Shown here one piece after another: positions 43,744-53,187 of a DNA stretch of 64,000 nucleotides. Below the pieces are notes generated by a model that made no database searches, had not been told where the DNA came from, and worked only from the letters and a program-made list of their open reading frames with translations. The translations under genes were made by a program, and so were the position numbers. Within the stretch, counting starts at the first letter, position 1. Every line of letters begins with the position of its first letter. The DNA lies in the NCBI GenBank assembly GCA_021805775.1, contig JAJZED010000003.1, forward strand, positions 1 to 64,000, read 5' to 3'. Origin of the DNA: a bacterium. GTDB taxonomy: Bacteria; Vulcanimicrobiota; Vulcanimicrobiia; Vulcanimicrobiales; Vulcanimicrobiaceae.

Positions 43744-45357
43744 TTACCTCCGAGAGAGGGCCGAACGTACGCGCCAGGCCCAAGCAGTAGCGGTCGGAAG
43801 GACGGGATTCGGCGCAAATCCCTCAAGCCTTTCATCGTACGCATAGAGATACGTTGCGTCGAAGAGCACGAGGAGCGGCACCTGGGAGGCGACGCGCGCT
43901 TCGATGCGCCCGTAGAGCCTCCGGCGCACGCGGCGCGAGCTCGTTTCGAGCACCCGACGCTCGAGACGATCGACAACCGGGTCGCACCAGTGCATGTAAT
44001 TCTCCGAAGCGCCGCACCGAAGGATCGACGAGTCGTCGGGATCGATCCCCATCGTCCAAGGAATATATGCGAGGTCGAATTGCCCGCGCGCCAAGGTGCC
44101 GTCTTTCGGCAGAAAGAGTTGCGCGTTGCTCACGCTCTTCAACGTTACGGCTATTCCGCGCGCTTCGAGCGCCTGCTGAACGAACGTTGCGACGAGAACG
44201 CCGGTCGTCGATTCGGGGAATTGTACGTAGAGGAGGTGCAGCGCTTTGCCGTTTTTCGCGCGCATGCCGTTGGGGCCGCGCCGCCAACCTGCGGCTCGCA
44301 GCAATGCATCGGCGCGCTTCGGATGGTACCCGGGAGCGCGCACCTTCCGATCGAGCGCCCACGAATAGCTCGGTTGTAGCGTTTCGGCGACGGGATAGAC
44401 GCCGAGCGTAATTTTGCGCGATATCGCGCGGCGGTCGATGCTTTCGGCGATCGCTCGTCGCACCCGTACGTCGCGAAGCGGGCCGTGCCCGAGATTCATT
44501 GCGATGCCGGCGATCACGCTCGTCGGGACGCGCATAATTCGAATCGATCCCGCGCCGCGAAGCGCCGCCTGTTGCGCGGGAGCGATGAGGTTCCAATCGA
44601 GCTCGCCGGTTCGCAGCAAGGTGAGGTTCGTTCCGGGGTCGGTGACGATGCGCGCGACGATACGCCGTATTTTCGGCGCTCCGCGCCAATAGAGCGGATT
44701 GGCACGGAAGGTCAACCGGTCGCCGCGCCGCCAGGAAACGAAGCGATACGGGCCGTCGCTGACGGTTGGGTCGCCGTTGAAGCGTGCGGTTCGCAAGGAA
44801 CGCACGCGGGCGAGCACGTGAGCGGGAACGACCGCATACGGTTCGATTCCATAAGAAAAGAATGTCGCGACGGCGGGGGCCCACGCCTTTTTCAAGTGCA
44901 GGACGACGGTATGTGCGTTCGGCGCTACGGCGCGGTCGATGAGTTTATATCCTTCGCGCGTTCGAACCGGGTTTTTCGGGTCGAGAATCGCGTGTAAGGT
45001 GAAGAGCACGTCGGCACTCGTTACCGGCCGCCCATCGCTCCAGCGAACTCCGCGACGCAGGTGATAGACGATCGTGCGCCCGTCGGCGGAGATGCCGCCG
45101 TTGCTCAGCGTGGGAACCTCGCGTAGCAACACCGGGACCAGCTTTCCGCGCGCATCGAGATCGACAAAGGGTTCGAAGAGCAGACGTGCGATCTGTTGAT
45201 CGACCGAAGCTGCATCGGGGGTAAGAAAGAGCGGATCGAGCGTCGTCGGGTCGGCGGCGATTGCAAAGCGTACGGTGCCCGGCGGTGCGTTTACTCGCGC
45301 CCCGTGCGAGCACGCTGCAACGAAGAGCAGAAGCGCTACCGCGGCATATCGTCGCAT
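43744..45357 (-). CDS. ABC-type oligopeptide-family substrate-binding lipoprotein
   Basis: 537 residues. The lipobox LFVAAC anchors it. The family-5 binding fold is complete: TLDPLFLTPDAASVDQQIAR, LRRGVRWSDGRPVTSADVLF, NPLYWRGAPKIRR and RRAIAESIDRRAIS. Substrates of this family are peptides, nickel or other small molecules. No permease or ATPase genes are adjacent, so it is an orphan subunit. ATG 45357 overlaps the osmC stop as TGATG; a longer upstream reading would run through osmC and is rejected. Confidence 0.9.
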   Translation of the reverse strand: MRRYAAVALLLFVAACSHGARVNAPPGTVRFAIAADPTTLDPLFLTPDAASVDQQIARLLFEPFVDLDARGKLVPVLLREVPTLSNGGISADGRTIVYHLRRGVRWSDGRPVTSADVLFTLHAILDPKNPVRTREGYKLIDRAVAPNAHTVVLHLKKAWAPAVATFFSYGIEPYAVVPAHVLARVRSLRTARFNGDPTVSDGPYRFVSWRRGDRLTFRANPLYWRGAPKIRRIVARIVTDPGTNLTLLRTGELDWNLIAPAQQAALRGAGSIRIMRVPTSVIAGIAMNLGHGPLRDVRVRRAIAESIDRRAISRKITLGVYPVAETLQPSYSWALDRKVRAPGYHPKRADALLRAAGWRRGPNGMRAKNGKALHLLYVQFPESTTGVLVATFVQQALEARGIAVTLKSVSNAQLFLPKDGTLARGQFDLAYIPWTMGIDPDDSSILRCGASENYMHWCDPVVDRLERRVLETSSRRVRRRLYGRIEARVASQVPLLVLFDATYLYAYDERLEGFAPNPVLPTATAWAWRVRSALSRR

Positions 45358-45842
45358 CACGATGCGCTCGGTTCGAATTCGACCGCCGGTTCGTGCGCGA
45401 CCGGGAAGTTGACCGAGCGCGCGATGAAGCACATTTTCGCCGCCTCATCGTGCATCGCGATTGCACGCTCGCGGCTCGAGCCACGGGCGATGGTGACCGC
45501 CGGGCGCAGGAGCACCGAGACGAACTCACCGCTTCCATCGTCGCGAACGACCATGCTGCTTTCCGCCCGATCTTCGTACGTCTGGACGACGACTCCGGCG
45601 TTCGCGCAGAGATGGAGATACCATAGTTGATGGCATGCGCTCAGCGAAGCAAGAAAAAGTTCTTCGGGATTCCACAAGGTTGGATCGCCGCGGTACTGTG
45701 CGTCGGCGGAGCCTCGCATCGTCGCCTTTCCGTTTACCGTTAATTCGTATTCGCGCCCGTAGCTTCGATAGGAGGTGGTTCCAACACCGTTGCTTCCCTT
45801 CCAGGTCATCTGCACGCGATAGTGATGCGTCGTATCGGCCAT
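45357..45842 (-). CDS. OsmC/Ohr-family peroxiredoxin
   Basis: 161 residues. Two reactive cysteines are present in family context: SLSACHQLWYLHLCANAGV and AAKMCFIARSVNFPV. Members reduce organic hydroperoxides through a Cys-Cys pair. NPEELFLASLSACH is the conserved first helix. It is first in a three-gene minus-strand unit with the binding lipoprotein and the DUF6790 protein. Confidence 0.9.
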   Translation of the reverse strand: MADTTHHYRVQMTWKGSNGVGTTSYRSYGREYELTVNGKATMRGSADAQYRGDPTLWNPEELFLASLSACHQLWYLHLCANAGVVVQTYEDRAESSMVVRDDGSGEFVSVLLRPAVTIARGSSRERAIAMHDEAAKMCFIARSVNFPVAHEPAVEFEPSAS

Positions 45843-45916
45843 ACCGTTCCTCGCTCGTCGCTCGTACCCGGCGCCTTTAGATGCGCGCGCACGGCTACCT
45901 TCAGAGCGCTGTGGAC

Positions 45917-46492
45917 TTATGGCTCTTGAATCCCGGTGCAGATTCGGAAGCGTTCCAGCGCTTCGAAATCATCGACATCTGCATAGGCGCCGATCTCGGC
46001 GATATCCAGCGCTCGGCGTCGCAACGTGGGGTCGTCGCGCAAACGTTGAATCGAGTCACCGCGCGGGAGGCTTGCGATTCGTTCGCGCGCGTGGGGCGAG
46101 AGATAGACCGGGTGGCCGCCGACGCCTTCGCCCTGCGGAAAACAAATATCGCTTCCACCCGCCTCCGCGAGGACCCGGTCGACCAGCTCGCGCGTCACAA
46201 GTGGCTTATCGCCGAGGAACACCAAGAGCGGAGCACCGGGCTCGGCCTCAACGTTGCCGAGAGCGAGCGAGTGCGACATTCCCAATTCCGGCTCGTCGTT
46301 CCCGATAAAACGAACGCCGCTGCGCTCCACGAACGAGCGCAGGCTCGCCGCTCCGACCACGAGCGTCGGGAGGTGCGCGCATGCAGCGAGCACGCGCGCG
46401 AGCATCGGAACGCCGCCGATTTCGAGCAACAACTTTTGCTCGCCCATGCGTCGCGCCTCACCCGCGGCGAGGACGACGGCATTCGCCTTCAC
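45917..46492 (-). CDS. MocA-like molybdenum cofactor cytidylyltransferase
   Basis: 191 residues from a GTG that overlaps the xdhC stop as GTGA. The nucleotide loop VLAAGEARRMGEQKLLLEI has LAAG rather than LAGG, which in this family points to CTP (MocA) rather than GTP (MobA). GDKPLVTRELVDRVL and GHPVYLSPHARERI follow. It would make the cytosine-dinucleotide form of molybdopterin needed by xanthine-oxidase-type enzymes such as the hydroxylase encoded next door. Confidence 0.85.
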   Translation of the reverse strand: MKANAVVLAAGEARRMGEQKLLLEIGGVPMLARVLAACAHLPTLVVGAASLRSFVERSGVRFIGNDEPELGMSHSLALGNVEAEPGAPLLVFLGDKPLVTRELVDRVLAEAGGSDICFPQGEGVGGHPVYLSPHARERIASLPRGDSIQRLRDDPTLRRRALDIAEIGAYADVDDFEALERFRICTGIQEP

Positions 46493-47550
46493 GCTCCGAC
46501 TCTTCCGCGAATCGCGCCGGTTGCGCGCGAGAGCCTTCCGCCCGAGCGTCCGCGTTCGACCGCGACGATTTCGGCGAGCACCGCAAGTGCGGTTTCTTCG
46601 GGCGTTCGCGCTCCGATATCGAGCCCGATCGGCGCGCAAATCCGCGAGAGCTCCGCCTCGGTCATTCCGGCTTCGCGGAGCGACTCGGTACGGCGAGCGT
46701 GCGTCGCGCGGCTGCCGACCGCTCCGACGTATCCGGCGCGAGAGCGCACCGCCGCAAGAAGCAACGGTACGTCGAATTTCTCGTCGTGCGCGAACGAGAC
46801 AATCGCGGTTCGTTCGTCGATCGGCGCTGCAGCTAGAAATTCGTGCGGCCACGCGACGACGATGCGATCTGCATTCGGAAAGCGTTCCTTCGTTGCAAAA
46901 GCCGAACGGGCGTCGCAGAGCGTCACCACATAACCAAGCGTGTGCGCAACCTCGATCGTCGCTGCGGCAAACTCAAGAGCGCCGAACACGTACATGTGCG
47001 GAGCGATGCGCTTCGGCGCGATAAATACGCTCGCTCCTTCAAGATCGGTCCGCACCGCTTCACGCAACGGACGATCGTGCACGTATCTCGCTACCGCGGC
47101 GTCGATTCCGCCTCCACCTAACGTTCCAAACCGGCTATCCGGATAGATCGCCATTCGCGCTCCGGCCCCGTCACCGTCGAGCCGAACCACATGGGCGACG
47201 AGCTCATCGCACGTTCGTTCTAACTCCGCGCAGTAGTTCGGGTCTAGGCGATCGAGAAAAATCGTTAACGCACCTCCGCATGCGAGCCCCACATCTTCCG
47301 CCTCGCGCTCCGAGAGTCCGTAGGAAACACTTCGCGCTTTTCGATCGCGCATGACCTCGCGCGCCTCATCGACGATCGCCGCCTCCACGCATCCGCCCCC
47401 GATTGCGCCGAGGAGCTCGCCATTACCACTGACGGCGAAGGTCGCGCCCGGGTCGCGCGCGGAGGAGCCGCGCACTTCTACCAGGGTCGCGATCGCGATC
47501 TCGCGCCCTTTGCCTTGCAGGTTCACGATGCGAGAAAGAATATCAAGCAT
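46489..47550 (-). CDS. xdhC: XdhC/CoxF-family molybdoenzyme maturation factor
   Basis: 353 residues. The N-terminal XdhC domain has VEVRGSSARDPGATFAVSG and GAIGGGCVEAAIV; the C-terminal Rossmann-like domain has MYVFGALEFAAATIEVAHTLGY and YVGAVGSRATHARR. XdhC binds the molybdenum cofactor, promotes its sulfuration and delivers it to the hydroxylase. It is divergent from the three subunit genes across 160 bases and in operon with the MocA-like gene. Confidence 0.92.
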   Translation of the reverse strand: MLDILSRIVNLQGKGREIAIATLVEVRGSSARDPGATFAVSGNGELLGAIGGGCVEAAIVDEAREVMRDRKARSVSYGLSEREAEDVGLACGGALTIFLDRLDPNYCAELERTCDELVAHVVRLDGDGAGARMAIYPDSRFGTLGGGGIDAAVARYVHDRPLREAVRTDLEGASVFIAPKRIAPHMYVFGALEFAAATIEVAHTLGYVVTLCDARSAFATKERFPNADRIVVAWPHEFLAAAPIDERTAIVSFAHDEKFDVPLLLAAVRSRAGYVGAVGSRATHARRTESLREAGMTEAELSRICAPIGLDIGARTPEETALAVLAEIVAVERGRSGGRLSRATGAIRGRVGA

Positions 47551-47711
47551 GGATTTGCTTTATGCTCGTCGATATTTTGTAATGAGGTGTAACTAATATT
47601 TTTCGCATTCTGCGTGGAAAGGAGTTACTCGGTTCCGGTAGCAACCCTTCCTTATATTTTCCAACGCGTGTTTTTGCGTCGCGCAGATCGCGCATGAGGT
47701 GAGGGACGCCC
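47551..47711. other. Divergent control region of the molybdoenzyme cluster
   Basis: About 160 bases, more A/T-rich than its surroundings near 47560-47610 (TTTTGTAATGAGG, TAATATTTTTCG). Both promoters must lie here; I cannot assign boxes with confidence. Confidence 0.4.
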
Positions 47712-48209
47712 GTGTCGACTTCTCCAACGAAAATGTTAGCGACCCTCCATGTGAATGGACGCGACGTAACGTTGGCGTTTCCCCCCAACGCAACATTGCT
47801 TGAGGTCTTGCGCGAAGAGTTACGCCTGACCGGCACCAAACACGGTTGCGAGCTCGGACAATGCGGCGCCTGCACCGTCATCGTCGATGGAACTCCCGTC
47901 CTTTCGTGCCTGACGCTCGCCGCCGATGCGATCGATCGTCCCATCGAGACGGTTGAGGGCCTTGCGACCGCAGGCACGCTGCACCCGGTACAGCGCGCAT
48001 TTCTCGAACTCGGCGCCGCGCAATGCGGATACTGTACTCCCGGCTTCCTCAACGCCGCCGCTCATTTGCTCGAGCACAATCCGGAGCCGAGCGAAGCCGA
48101 GATTCGCGAATCGCTCGCCGGACATCTCTGCCGATGCACCGGCTACACGAAGATCGTTGAAGCCGTCGCTCTCGCCGGCCGGCGCATGCGGGCTGCTGCC
48201 AATGGGTAA
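47712..48209 (+). CDS. hcrC: Molybdenum hydroxylase, [2Fe-2S] subunit
   Basis: 165 residues from GTG 47712. Two iron-sulfur sites are complete: a plant-ferredoxin type site CELGQCGACTVIVDGTPVLSC and a helical site QCGYCTPGFL ... HLCRCTGYTKI. It carries electrons from the molybdenum centre to flavin. It resembles HcrC, CoxS and XdhC-type small subunits; the name follows the FAD subunit, which has the special cluster site. Overlaps the large subunit start by eight bases. Confidence 0.88.
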   Translation: MSTSPTKMLATLHVNGRDVTLAFPPNATLLEVLREELRLTGTKHGCELGQCGACTVIVDGTPVLSCLTLAADAIDRPIETVEGLATAGTLHPVQRAFLELGAAQCGYCTPGFLNAAAHLLEHNPEPSEAEIRESLAGHLCRCTGYTKIVEAVALAGRRMRAAANG

Positions 48210-50556
48210 AAACGGCGCTGCACCCTCCCAAGCGCACGTCGTCGGCGCACCATTGCCACGCATCGACGGCTACGCGAAAGTAACCGGTGCCGCGATCTTC
48301 GCCGACGATATCGCGCTGCCGCGGATGCTCTTCGGAAAGTTGTTGCGTAGCCCGCACGCGCACGCACGCATCATCTCGATCAATTACGACCGCGCGCTCC
48401 GCATCCCCGGCGTCGTCGCGATCGCCGTCGGCGGCGATCTCCCGGTTCGCTACGGAATATTGCCTTCGGCACAAGACGAAACGGTCTTCGCCATCGACAA
48501 GGTGCGCTACGTCGGCGAACCGGTCGCGGGAATCGTCGCAGAGGACGAACTCACCGCGCAGAGGGCCGCAGCGCTCATCGAGGTTCGGTACGACGCTCTT
48601 CCTTCGGTGATGTCGATCGACGAGGCGCTGCTCGAAATCGATGGTAGCGGCGAGAAAATTCACCTCGACTCGCGTAAGGCCAACAACGTTCATAAAGAGG
48701 TTCATCTGACGTTCGGCGATCTCGATGCCGGCTTCGCCGACGCCGAGCGTATTTTTGATGACGAGTACTTCTTCGAAGGGAATACGCACGCGGCGTTGGA
48801 GGAACATTCGGCGGTCGCGAGTTTTGGCGCCGATGGAAAGCTTACGCTCTGGTCGTCGACCCAGACGCCGCATTACCTACATCGCGTCGCCTCTGCGGTG
48901 CTCGATCTACCGGCAAGTCGCATCCGCATTATTGCGCCTCCGGTCGGCGGAGGTTTCGGCGGGAAGACCGAGCCCGTCGCACACGAACTCGCCGCCGCTC
49001 ATTTTTCACGGAAGACCGGGCGTCCGGTAAAATTCACGTTATCGCGCGAGGAAGTTTTTTACACCCATCGCGGCCGCCACCCGGTTCGCATGCATCTTCA
49101 GACCGGTATTAGAAGCGACGGCAGCATCGCCGCATGTCGTTTGCAGACATGGCTCGACGGCGGAGCCTACGGCTCGTACGGAGTCGCGACGACGTACTAC
49201 ACCGGAGCGCTGCTTCCCGTCACCTATAAAATGGGAGCGTATGCCTTCGACGGCTGTCGCGTCTATACGAATAAACCCCCCTGCGGCCCCAAGCGAGGCC
49301 ACGGGACGACGCAACCACGTTATGCATTCGAATCGCAACTCGATGAAATTGCGAAAGAGCTCGGAGTCGATGCGGGAGCCTATCGTACGGCAATCGCCGT
49401 CGATCCCTATTCGCGTACGATCAATCACCTTCGCGTAACGAGTTGCGGGATGCGCGAAGCACTGAGCGCCGTCTCCGAACGCACCGGCTACAGCGAAAAG
49501 CACGGAAAGCTTGCGCCCGGTCGCGGCATCGGCCTTGCCGCGAGCGCGTATCTCTGCGGCGCCGGGCTGCCGATCTACTGGAACCCCATGCCCCATTCCG
49601 GCGCGATCGTGAAGGTCGATCGCGGCGGCGGCGTCACCGTATTCTGCGGCACGAGCGATTGCGGGCAAGGTTCGCAAAATATGCTCGCGGTCATCGTTGC
49701 CGAGACGCTCGGCATCGACATACTCGACGTCAGCGTCTGCGCCGGCGATACCGACCTGACGCCGGTCGATCTCGGTTCTTATTCCAGCCGCGTCACGTTT
49801 ATGGCCGGCAACGCGGCACGCAGCGCCGCGCTCGACGTGCGCGAACGTATCGCCTCTGCCGCCGGCGCGGAGCTCGACATCGCCGCCGAACGCTGCGTAT
49901 TCGAAGGCGGACGCGTTTTCGACCGAGACGAGCCCGAACGCGCGCTCTCGTTCGTCGATGCTGCACGCGCTGCAGAGGCGCGCTTCGGGACGCTCGCCGG
50001 GGTCGGCTCCTATACGCCGCCCGAAGACTTGCACGGTGATTTCAAGGGATCGGGCGTCGGCCCGTCGCCTGCATATTCGTATAGCGCCTGCGTTGCAGAG
50101 GTAGAGGTCGATTTCGAGACCGGTGAGGTGCGCGTCGAGCGCATCGTCCTCGCGCATGATTGCGGACGCGCGCTGAACCCTGCGATTGTCGAAGGGCAGA
50201 TCGAAGGTAGTGCATACATGGGAATGGGGGAGGCGCTGATGGAGGAGTCGGCGTTCCGCGACGATCTCCACCGCATTCCGAATTTGCTCGACTACAAAAC
50301 CCCGACGATTCTCGATACACCACGGATCGAGGCAATCGTCATTGAAACCGAGGAACTCGAAGGCCCGTACGGCGCGAAAGAGGCCGGCGAAGGTCCGCTC
50401 AACCCCGTCATTCCCGCAATCGCCAATGCGGTCGCCGATGCGATCGGGGCGCGCATCTATGCAACCCCGATAACGCCCGAACGCGTGCTGCAAGCGCTCG
50501 ACGGAACCACCGGCAAGTTGCGTCTGCGCGCTCCGATCGCGACGAGAACGGCGTAG
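48202..50556 (+). CDS. hcrA: Molybdenum hydroxylase large subunit, 4-hydroxybenzoyl-CoA reductase-like
   Basis: 784 residues. The molybdopterin motifs are PPVGGGFGGKTEP, CGPKRGHGTTQPRYAFE, CGQGSQNM, GSYSSRVTFMAGNAA and GPYGAKEAGEGPLNP, the last with the catalytic Glu. VYTNKPPCGPKRGHGT and the SYSSRVTFM stretch follow the HcrA pattern more closely than xanthine dehydrogenase as I recall them. 4-HBCR removes the phenolic hydroxyl of 4-hydroxybenzoyl-CoA. Related enzymes with other substrates exist, so function is tentative; the structure of the module is not. Confidence 0.83.
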   Translation: MGKNGAAPSQAHVVGAPLPRIDGYAKVTGAAIFADDIALPRMLFGKLLRSPHAHARIISINYDRALRIPGVVAIAVGGDLPVRYGILPSAQDETVFAIDKVRYVGEPVAGIVAEDELTAQRAAALIEVRYDALPSVMSIDEALLEIDGSGEKIHLDSRKANNVHKEVHLTFGDLDAGFADAERIFDDEYFFEGNTHAALEEHSAVASFGADGKLTLWSSTQTPHYLHRVASAVLDLPASRIRIIAPPVGGGFGGKTEPVAHELAAAHFSRKTGRPVKFTLSREEVFYTHRGRHPVRMHLQTGIRSDGSIAACRLQTWLDGGAYGSYGVATTYYTGALLPVTYKMGAYAFDGCRVYTNKPPCGPKRGHGTTQPRYAFESQLDEIAKELGVDAGAYRTAIAVDPYSRTINHLRVTSCGMREALSAVSERTGYSEKHGKLAPGRGIGLAASAYLCGAGLPIYWNPMPHSGAIVKVDRGGGVTVFCGTSDCGQGSQNMLAVIVAETLGIDILDVSVCAGDTDLTPVDLGSYSSRVTFMAGNAARSAALDVRERIASAAGAELDIAAERCVFEGGRVFDRDEPERALSFVDAARAAEARFGTLAGVGSYTPPEDLHGDFKGSGVGPSPAYSYSACVAEVEVDFETGEVRVERIVLAHDCGRALNPAIVEGQIEGSAYMGMGEALMEESAFRDDLHRIPNLLDYKTPTILDTPRIEAIVIETEELEGPYGAKEAGEGPLNPVIPAIANAVADAIGARIYATPITPERVLQALDGTTGKLRLRAPIATRTA

Positions 50557-50567
50557 GGAACTTCATC

Positions 50568-51563
50568 GTGTTACGTCTCCCTGCGTTTGATTTTCAGCCC
50601 GCTCGTTCGGTCGAACATGCGGTCGCGTTGCTCGCCGTGCACGGCAACGACGCTCTACCCGTAGCCGGCGGAACCGATCTCTATGCCAACATGAAACTCG
50701 GGCTCTTCGCCCCACGTCTCGTCGTCGGGTTGCGTTCGCTTGCAGAACTGCGACGCATCAGTTTCGACTCGCAGCACGGCCTACGCATCGGCGCGCTCTG
50801 TTCGCTCGATGCGGTCGCGCGCGACTCCGCGGTTATGTCGCACTACCCCGCGCTTGCACGCGCGGCCGAAATGGTCGGTACGCCGGAGATTCGCAACATG
50901 GGCACGATCGGCGGCAACCTTTGCTTGGAGACGCGCTGCAATTACTACAATCAAAGCGCCGAATGGCGTAAGGCGATGGGGCACTGTCTCAAGCGCGATG
51001 GCGATATCTGCCGCGTCGCGGTGCATAGCCCCACCTGCAAGGCGATCAATGCATCGGATACCGCGCCCGTGATGCACGCCTACGATGCTCGCATCGCGCT
51101 CGTCGGCCCGCAAGGCGAACGAAGCGTCGCCGTTCGTGATTTCTACAACAACGACGGCGCGCGGGCGAACGTCAAGCGCGCCGATGAGATTCTGACGGAG
51201 ATCGCTCTCCCCGCGCCAGCGAACGGGACGCGCAGCACCTACCGCAAACTCCGACTACGGAATGCATTCGATTTCCCGCTCGTGGGGGTCGCCGTCACGG
51301 TAGCGACCGACGCCGACGGTCTCTGCACGCAGGCCCGGGTCGTTCTCAATGCCGTCGGCTCCTCTCCATTGGTGGTCGATGCTGCGGGATCGCTGTTGCT
51401 TGGCACCCACCTCGGCGGGGAGATAACTGCCGACGCCGCGGAAGAGGTCTTCAAAGCCGGTAAGCCGCTCGAGAACGCCAATGCCGGCCTTCTCTACCGC
51501 AAGCGGATGTTGCGCGTGCTCGCCCAGCGCGCTCTGGAGGACGTCACTCGCCCCTTGCGCTGA
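50568..51563 (+). CDS. hcrB: Molybdenum hydroxylase FAD subunit with extra [4Fe-4S] loop
   Basis: 331 residues from GTG 50568. The FAD site is PVAGGTDLYANMKLG and GTIGGNLCLETRCN. An inserted loop after this has four cysteines (TRCNYY, GHCLKRDGD, ICRVAV, PTCKAI) with the spacing of the [4Fe-4S] loop unique to HcrB of 4-hydroxybenzoyl-CoA reductase. That loop allows the enzyme to work as a reductase with a low-potential donor. Last gene of the operon. Confidence 0.87.
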   Translation: MLRLPAFDFQPARSVEHAVALLAVHGNDALPVAGGTDLYANMKLGLFAPRLVVGLRSLAELRRISFDSQHGLRIGALCSLDAVARDSAVMSHYPALARAAEMVGTPEIRNMGTIGGNLCLETRCNYYNQSAEWRKAMGHCLKRDGDICRVAVHSPTCKAINASDTAPVMHAYDARIALVGPQGERSVAVRDFYNNDGARANVKRADEILTEIALPAPANGTRSTYRKLRLRNAFDFPLVGVAVTVATDADGLCTQARVVLNAVGSSPLVVDAAGSLLLGTHLGGEITADAAEEVFKAGKPLENANAGLLYRKRMLRVLAQRALEDVTRPLR

Positions 51564-51606
51564 ATGAATCGGCGGTGTTATAGTGATTGAGCCGAATAAT
51601 GTTCGG
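51555..51606 (+). promoter_or_regulatory. Promoter and operator-like palindrome of the Lrp gene
   Basis: TTGCGC (51555-51560), 18 bases, TATAGT (51579-51584). The predicted start, near 51591, sits at a 15-base palindrome CCGAA-TAATG-TTCGG (51592-51606), well placed for autorepression by the Lrp protein. Confidence 0.5.
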
Positions 51607-51619
51607 CCCAACCACCTAT

Positions 51620-52102
51620 ATGACCGTATCTCTTTCAATAGCCCAGGGTGAGCTCGACGAACTCGACGCCCGCCTCCTCGATGCCCTCCAGGAGAACGCC
51701 CGCTCGACCTACGCCGAGCTGGGGGCGCTCGTCGGGTTAAGCGCGCCCGCAGCCCACGAACGCGTTAAGCGCCTCGAGGGGCGCGGCTTCGTGCGCCGTT
51801 ATGCCGCGCAGCTCGATTCCAAGCGCGTCGGCCTCGGCTTGGTCGCGTTCATCAGCTGCTACACCACGCAAGATTGTAATTATGCCGCCTTCACCGACGC
51901 GCTCGGTGCGATTCCCGAGATCGTCGAAGTGCACAGCGTCGCGGGCGAAGAGTCATTCCTTTGCAAAGCGATGACGCGCTCGACCGATCACCTCGACGAT
52001 CTACTCACGCGCTTGAAAACCATGCCCGGCATGGCGCGCACGCGCACGACGATCGTACTCTCGACACCATTCGAACGCGGAGGCATCTCGCTCTTACCAT
52101 GA
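51620..52102 (+). CDS. Lrp/AsnC-family regulator
   Basis: 160 residues from ATG 51620 (ATG 51599 is an alternative). The helix-turn-helix is LDARLLDALQENARSTYAEL followed by GLSAPAAHERVKRLEGRGFV; a RAM ligand-binding domain follows (VEVHSVAGEESFLCKAMTRS). Its stop overlaps the kdd start as ATGA. Lrp-type proteins sense amino acids, so lysine or a lysine product is the likely effector for the downstream pathway genes. The leader has a palindrome that may be its own operator. Confidence 0.88.
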   Translation: MTVSLSIAQGELDELDARLLDALQENARSTYAELGALVGLSAPAAHERVKRLEGRGFVRRYAAQLDSKRVGLGLVAFISCYTTQDCNYAAFTDALGAIPEIVEVHSVAGEESFLCKAMTRSTDHLDDLLTRLKTMPGMARTRTTIVLSTPFERGGISLLP

Positions 52103-53160
52103 CGACCACTGTCGATAACACCCTGCATCCCCTCGGCACGCACCGCGTCCTCGAACCCGCGGGCGCGATGCCGCAGAGCGCGCTGCGCGTCGATAATACG
52201 CCGGTTGCGCGAGCGAACGAAATTCTCTGCGAGGTCGAGGTGCTCAACATCGATTCCGCCTCGTTCAAGCAGATCTCCGACGCCGAAGGCGGCGACGAAG
52301 AACGCATCGCCGCGCACGTTGCAAACATCGTCGCCACGCGCGGGAAGCAGCACAACCCCGTCACCGGCAGCGGCGGCATGTTTATCGGCCGCGTTGCCGA
52401 GATCGGCGAACGGCTCCGCGATTCAATTTCGCTGCACGTCGGCGACCGCATCGCTTCGCTCGTTTCGCTCACGCTCACGCCGCTGCACCTTCGCCGCATC
52501 ACGCGCGTCTGCACCAAGACCGGGCGCATCTGGATCGAGGGCAGCGCCATTCTTTTCGAGCGCAGTCTTTGGTCGAAGCTTCCCGAAGATATCGATGAAA
52601 ACGTCGCGCTCGCGGTGCTCGATGTCGCCGGCGCTCCGGCGCAGGTCGCGCGCCTCTGCAAACCCGGGCAGAGCGTCGTGGTCATCGGCGCCGACGGCAA
52701 GAGCGGCATGCTGTCGTGCGCTCGCGCCAAACGCGCAGTCGGCGCCGAGGGGCGCGTCATCGGCGTCGCTCCGAGTGCGGAGACCGAAGCCGCGCGTCTC
52801 TTGCAACGCGAGGGGTTCGTCGATGCATTCATCGTCGCCGACGCTCGCGATACGCTCGGCGTCAGCGCTCAGGTCGAGCGGCTCCTACCCGAGCTCGCCG
52901 ACGTCGTTATTAATTGCGTGAATGTCCCGGGTACCGAACTCGCGTCGATTCTCTGCACGAAGGACGACGGGACGCTTTACTTTTTTTCGATGTCCACCTC
53001 GTTTACGGCGGCGGCGCTCGGCGCCGAAGGTGCAGCGAAAGACATCACCATGATCGTCGGCAACGGGTACGCCCGTAACCATGCCGAGATCGCGTTGCAG
53101 ACGCTGCGCGATTTTCCGGCCATACGTTCCTATTTCGACGCGAAATACGCGCGTTCGTAA
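52099..53160 (+). CDS. kdd: L-erythro-3,5-diaminohexanoate dehydrogenase
   Basis: 353 residues. It deaminates 3,5-diaminohexanoate oxidatively to 5-amino-3-oxohexanoate with NAD+. It is of Zn-alcohol-dehydrogenase-like fold without the zinc set: GGMFIGRVAEIG, LTLTPLHLRRITRV and the dinucleotide site VVVIGADGKSGMLSCARAKR. LYFFSMSTSFTAAALGAEG and GNGYARNHAEIAL near the end are typical Kdd stretches. Its location between an Lrp gene and lysine 2,3-aminomutase confirms the pathway. No kamDE, kce or kal genes are in the window. Confidence 0.9.
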   Translation: MTTTVDNTLHPLGTHRVLEPAGAMPQSALRVDNTPVARANEILCEVEVLNIDSASFKQISDAEGGDEERIAAHVANIVATRGKQHNPVTGSGGMFIGRVAEIGERLRDSISLHVGDRIASLVSLTLTPLHLRRITRVCTKTGRIWIEGSAILFERSLWSKLPEDIDENVALAVLDVAGAPAQVARLCKPGQSVVVIGADGKSGMLSCARAKRAVGAEGRVIGVAPSAETEAARLLQREGFVDAFIVADARDTLGVSAQVERLLPELADVVINCVNVPGTELASILCTKDDGTLYFFSMSTSFTAAALGAEGAAKDITMIVGNGYARNHAEIALQTLRDFPAIRSYFDAKYARS

Positions 53161-53187
53161 TCCACCCATCTATCGGAGGCAGCGACC

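Noticed and set aside
45358-45432. Longer start for the binding lipoprotein
   Set aside because: It would put 25 residues before the signal peptide, inside osmC; the ATG at 45357 gives a normal lipoprotein signal.
49039-50493. 484-codon minus-strand open frame
   Set aside because: Antisense of the molybdenum subunit, which has complete cofactor motifs.
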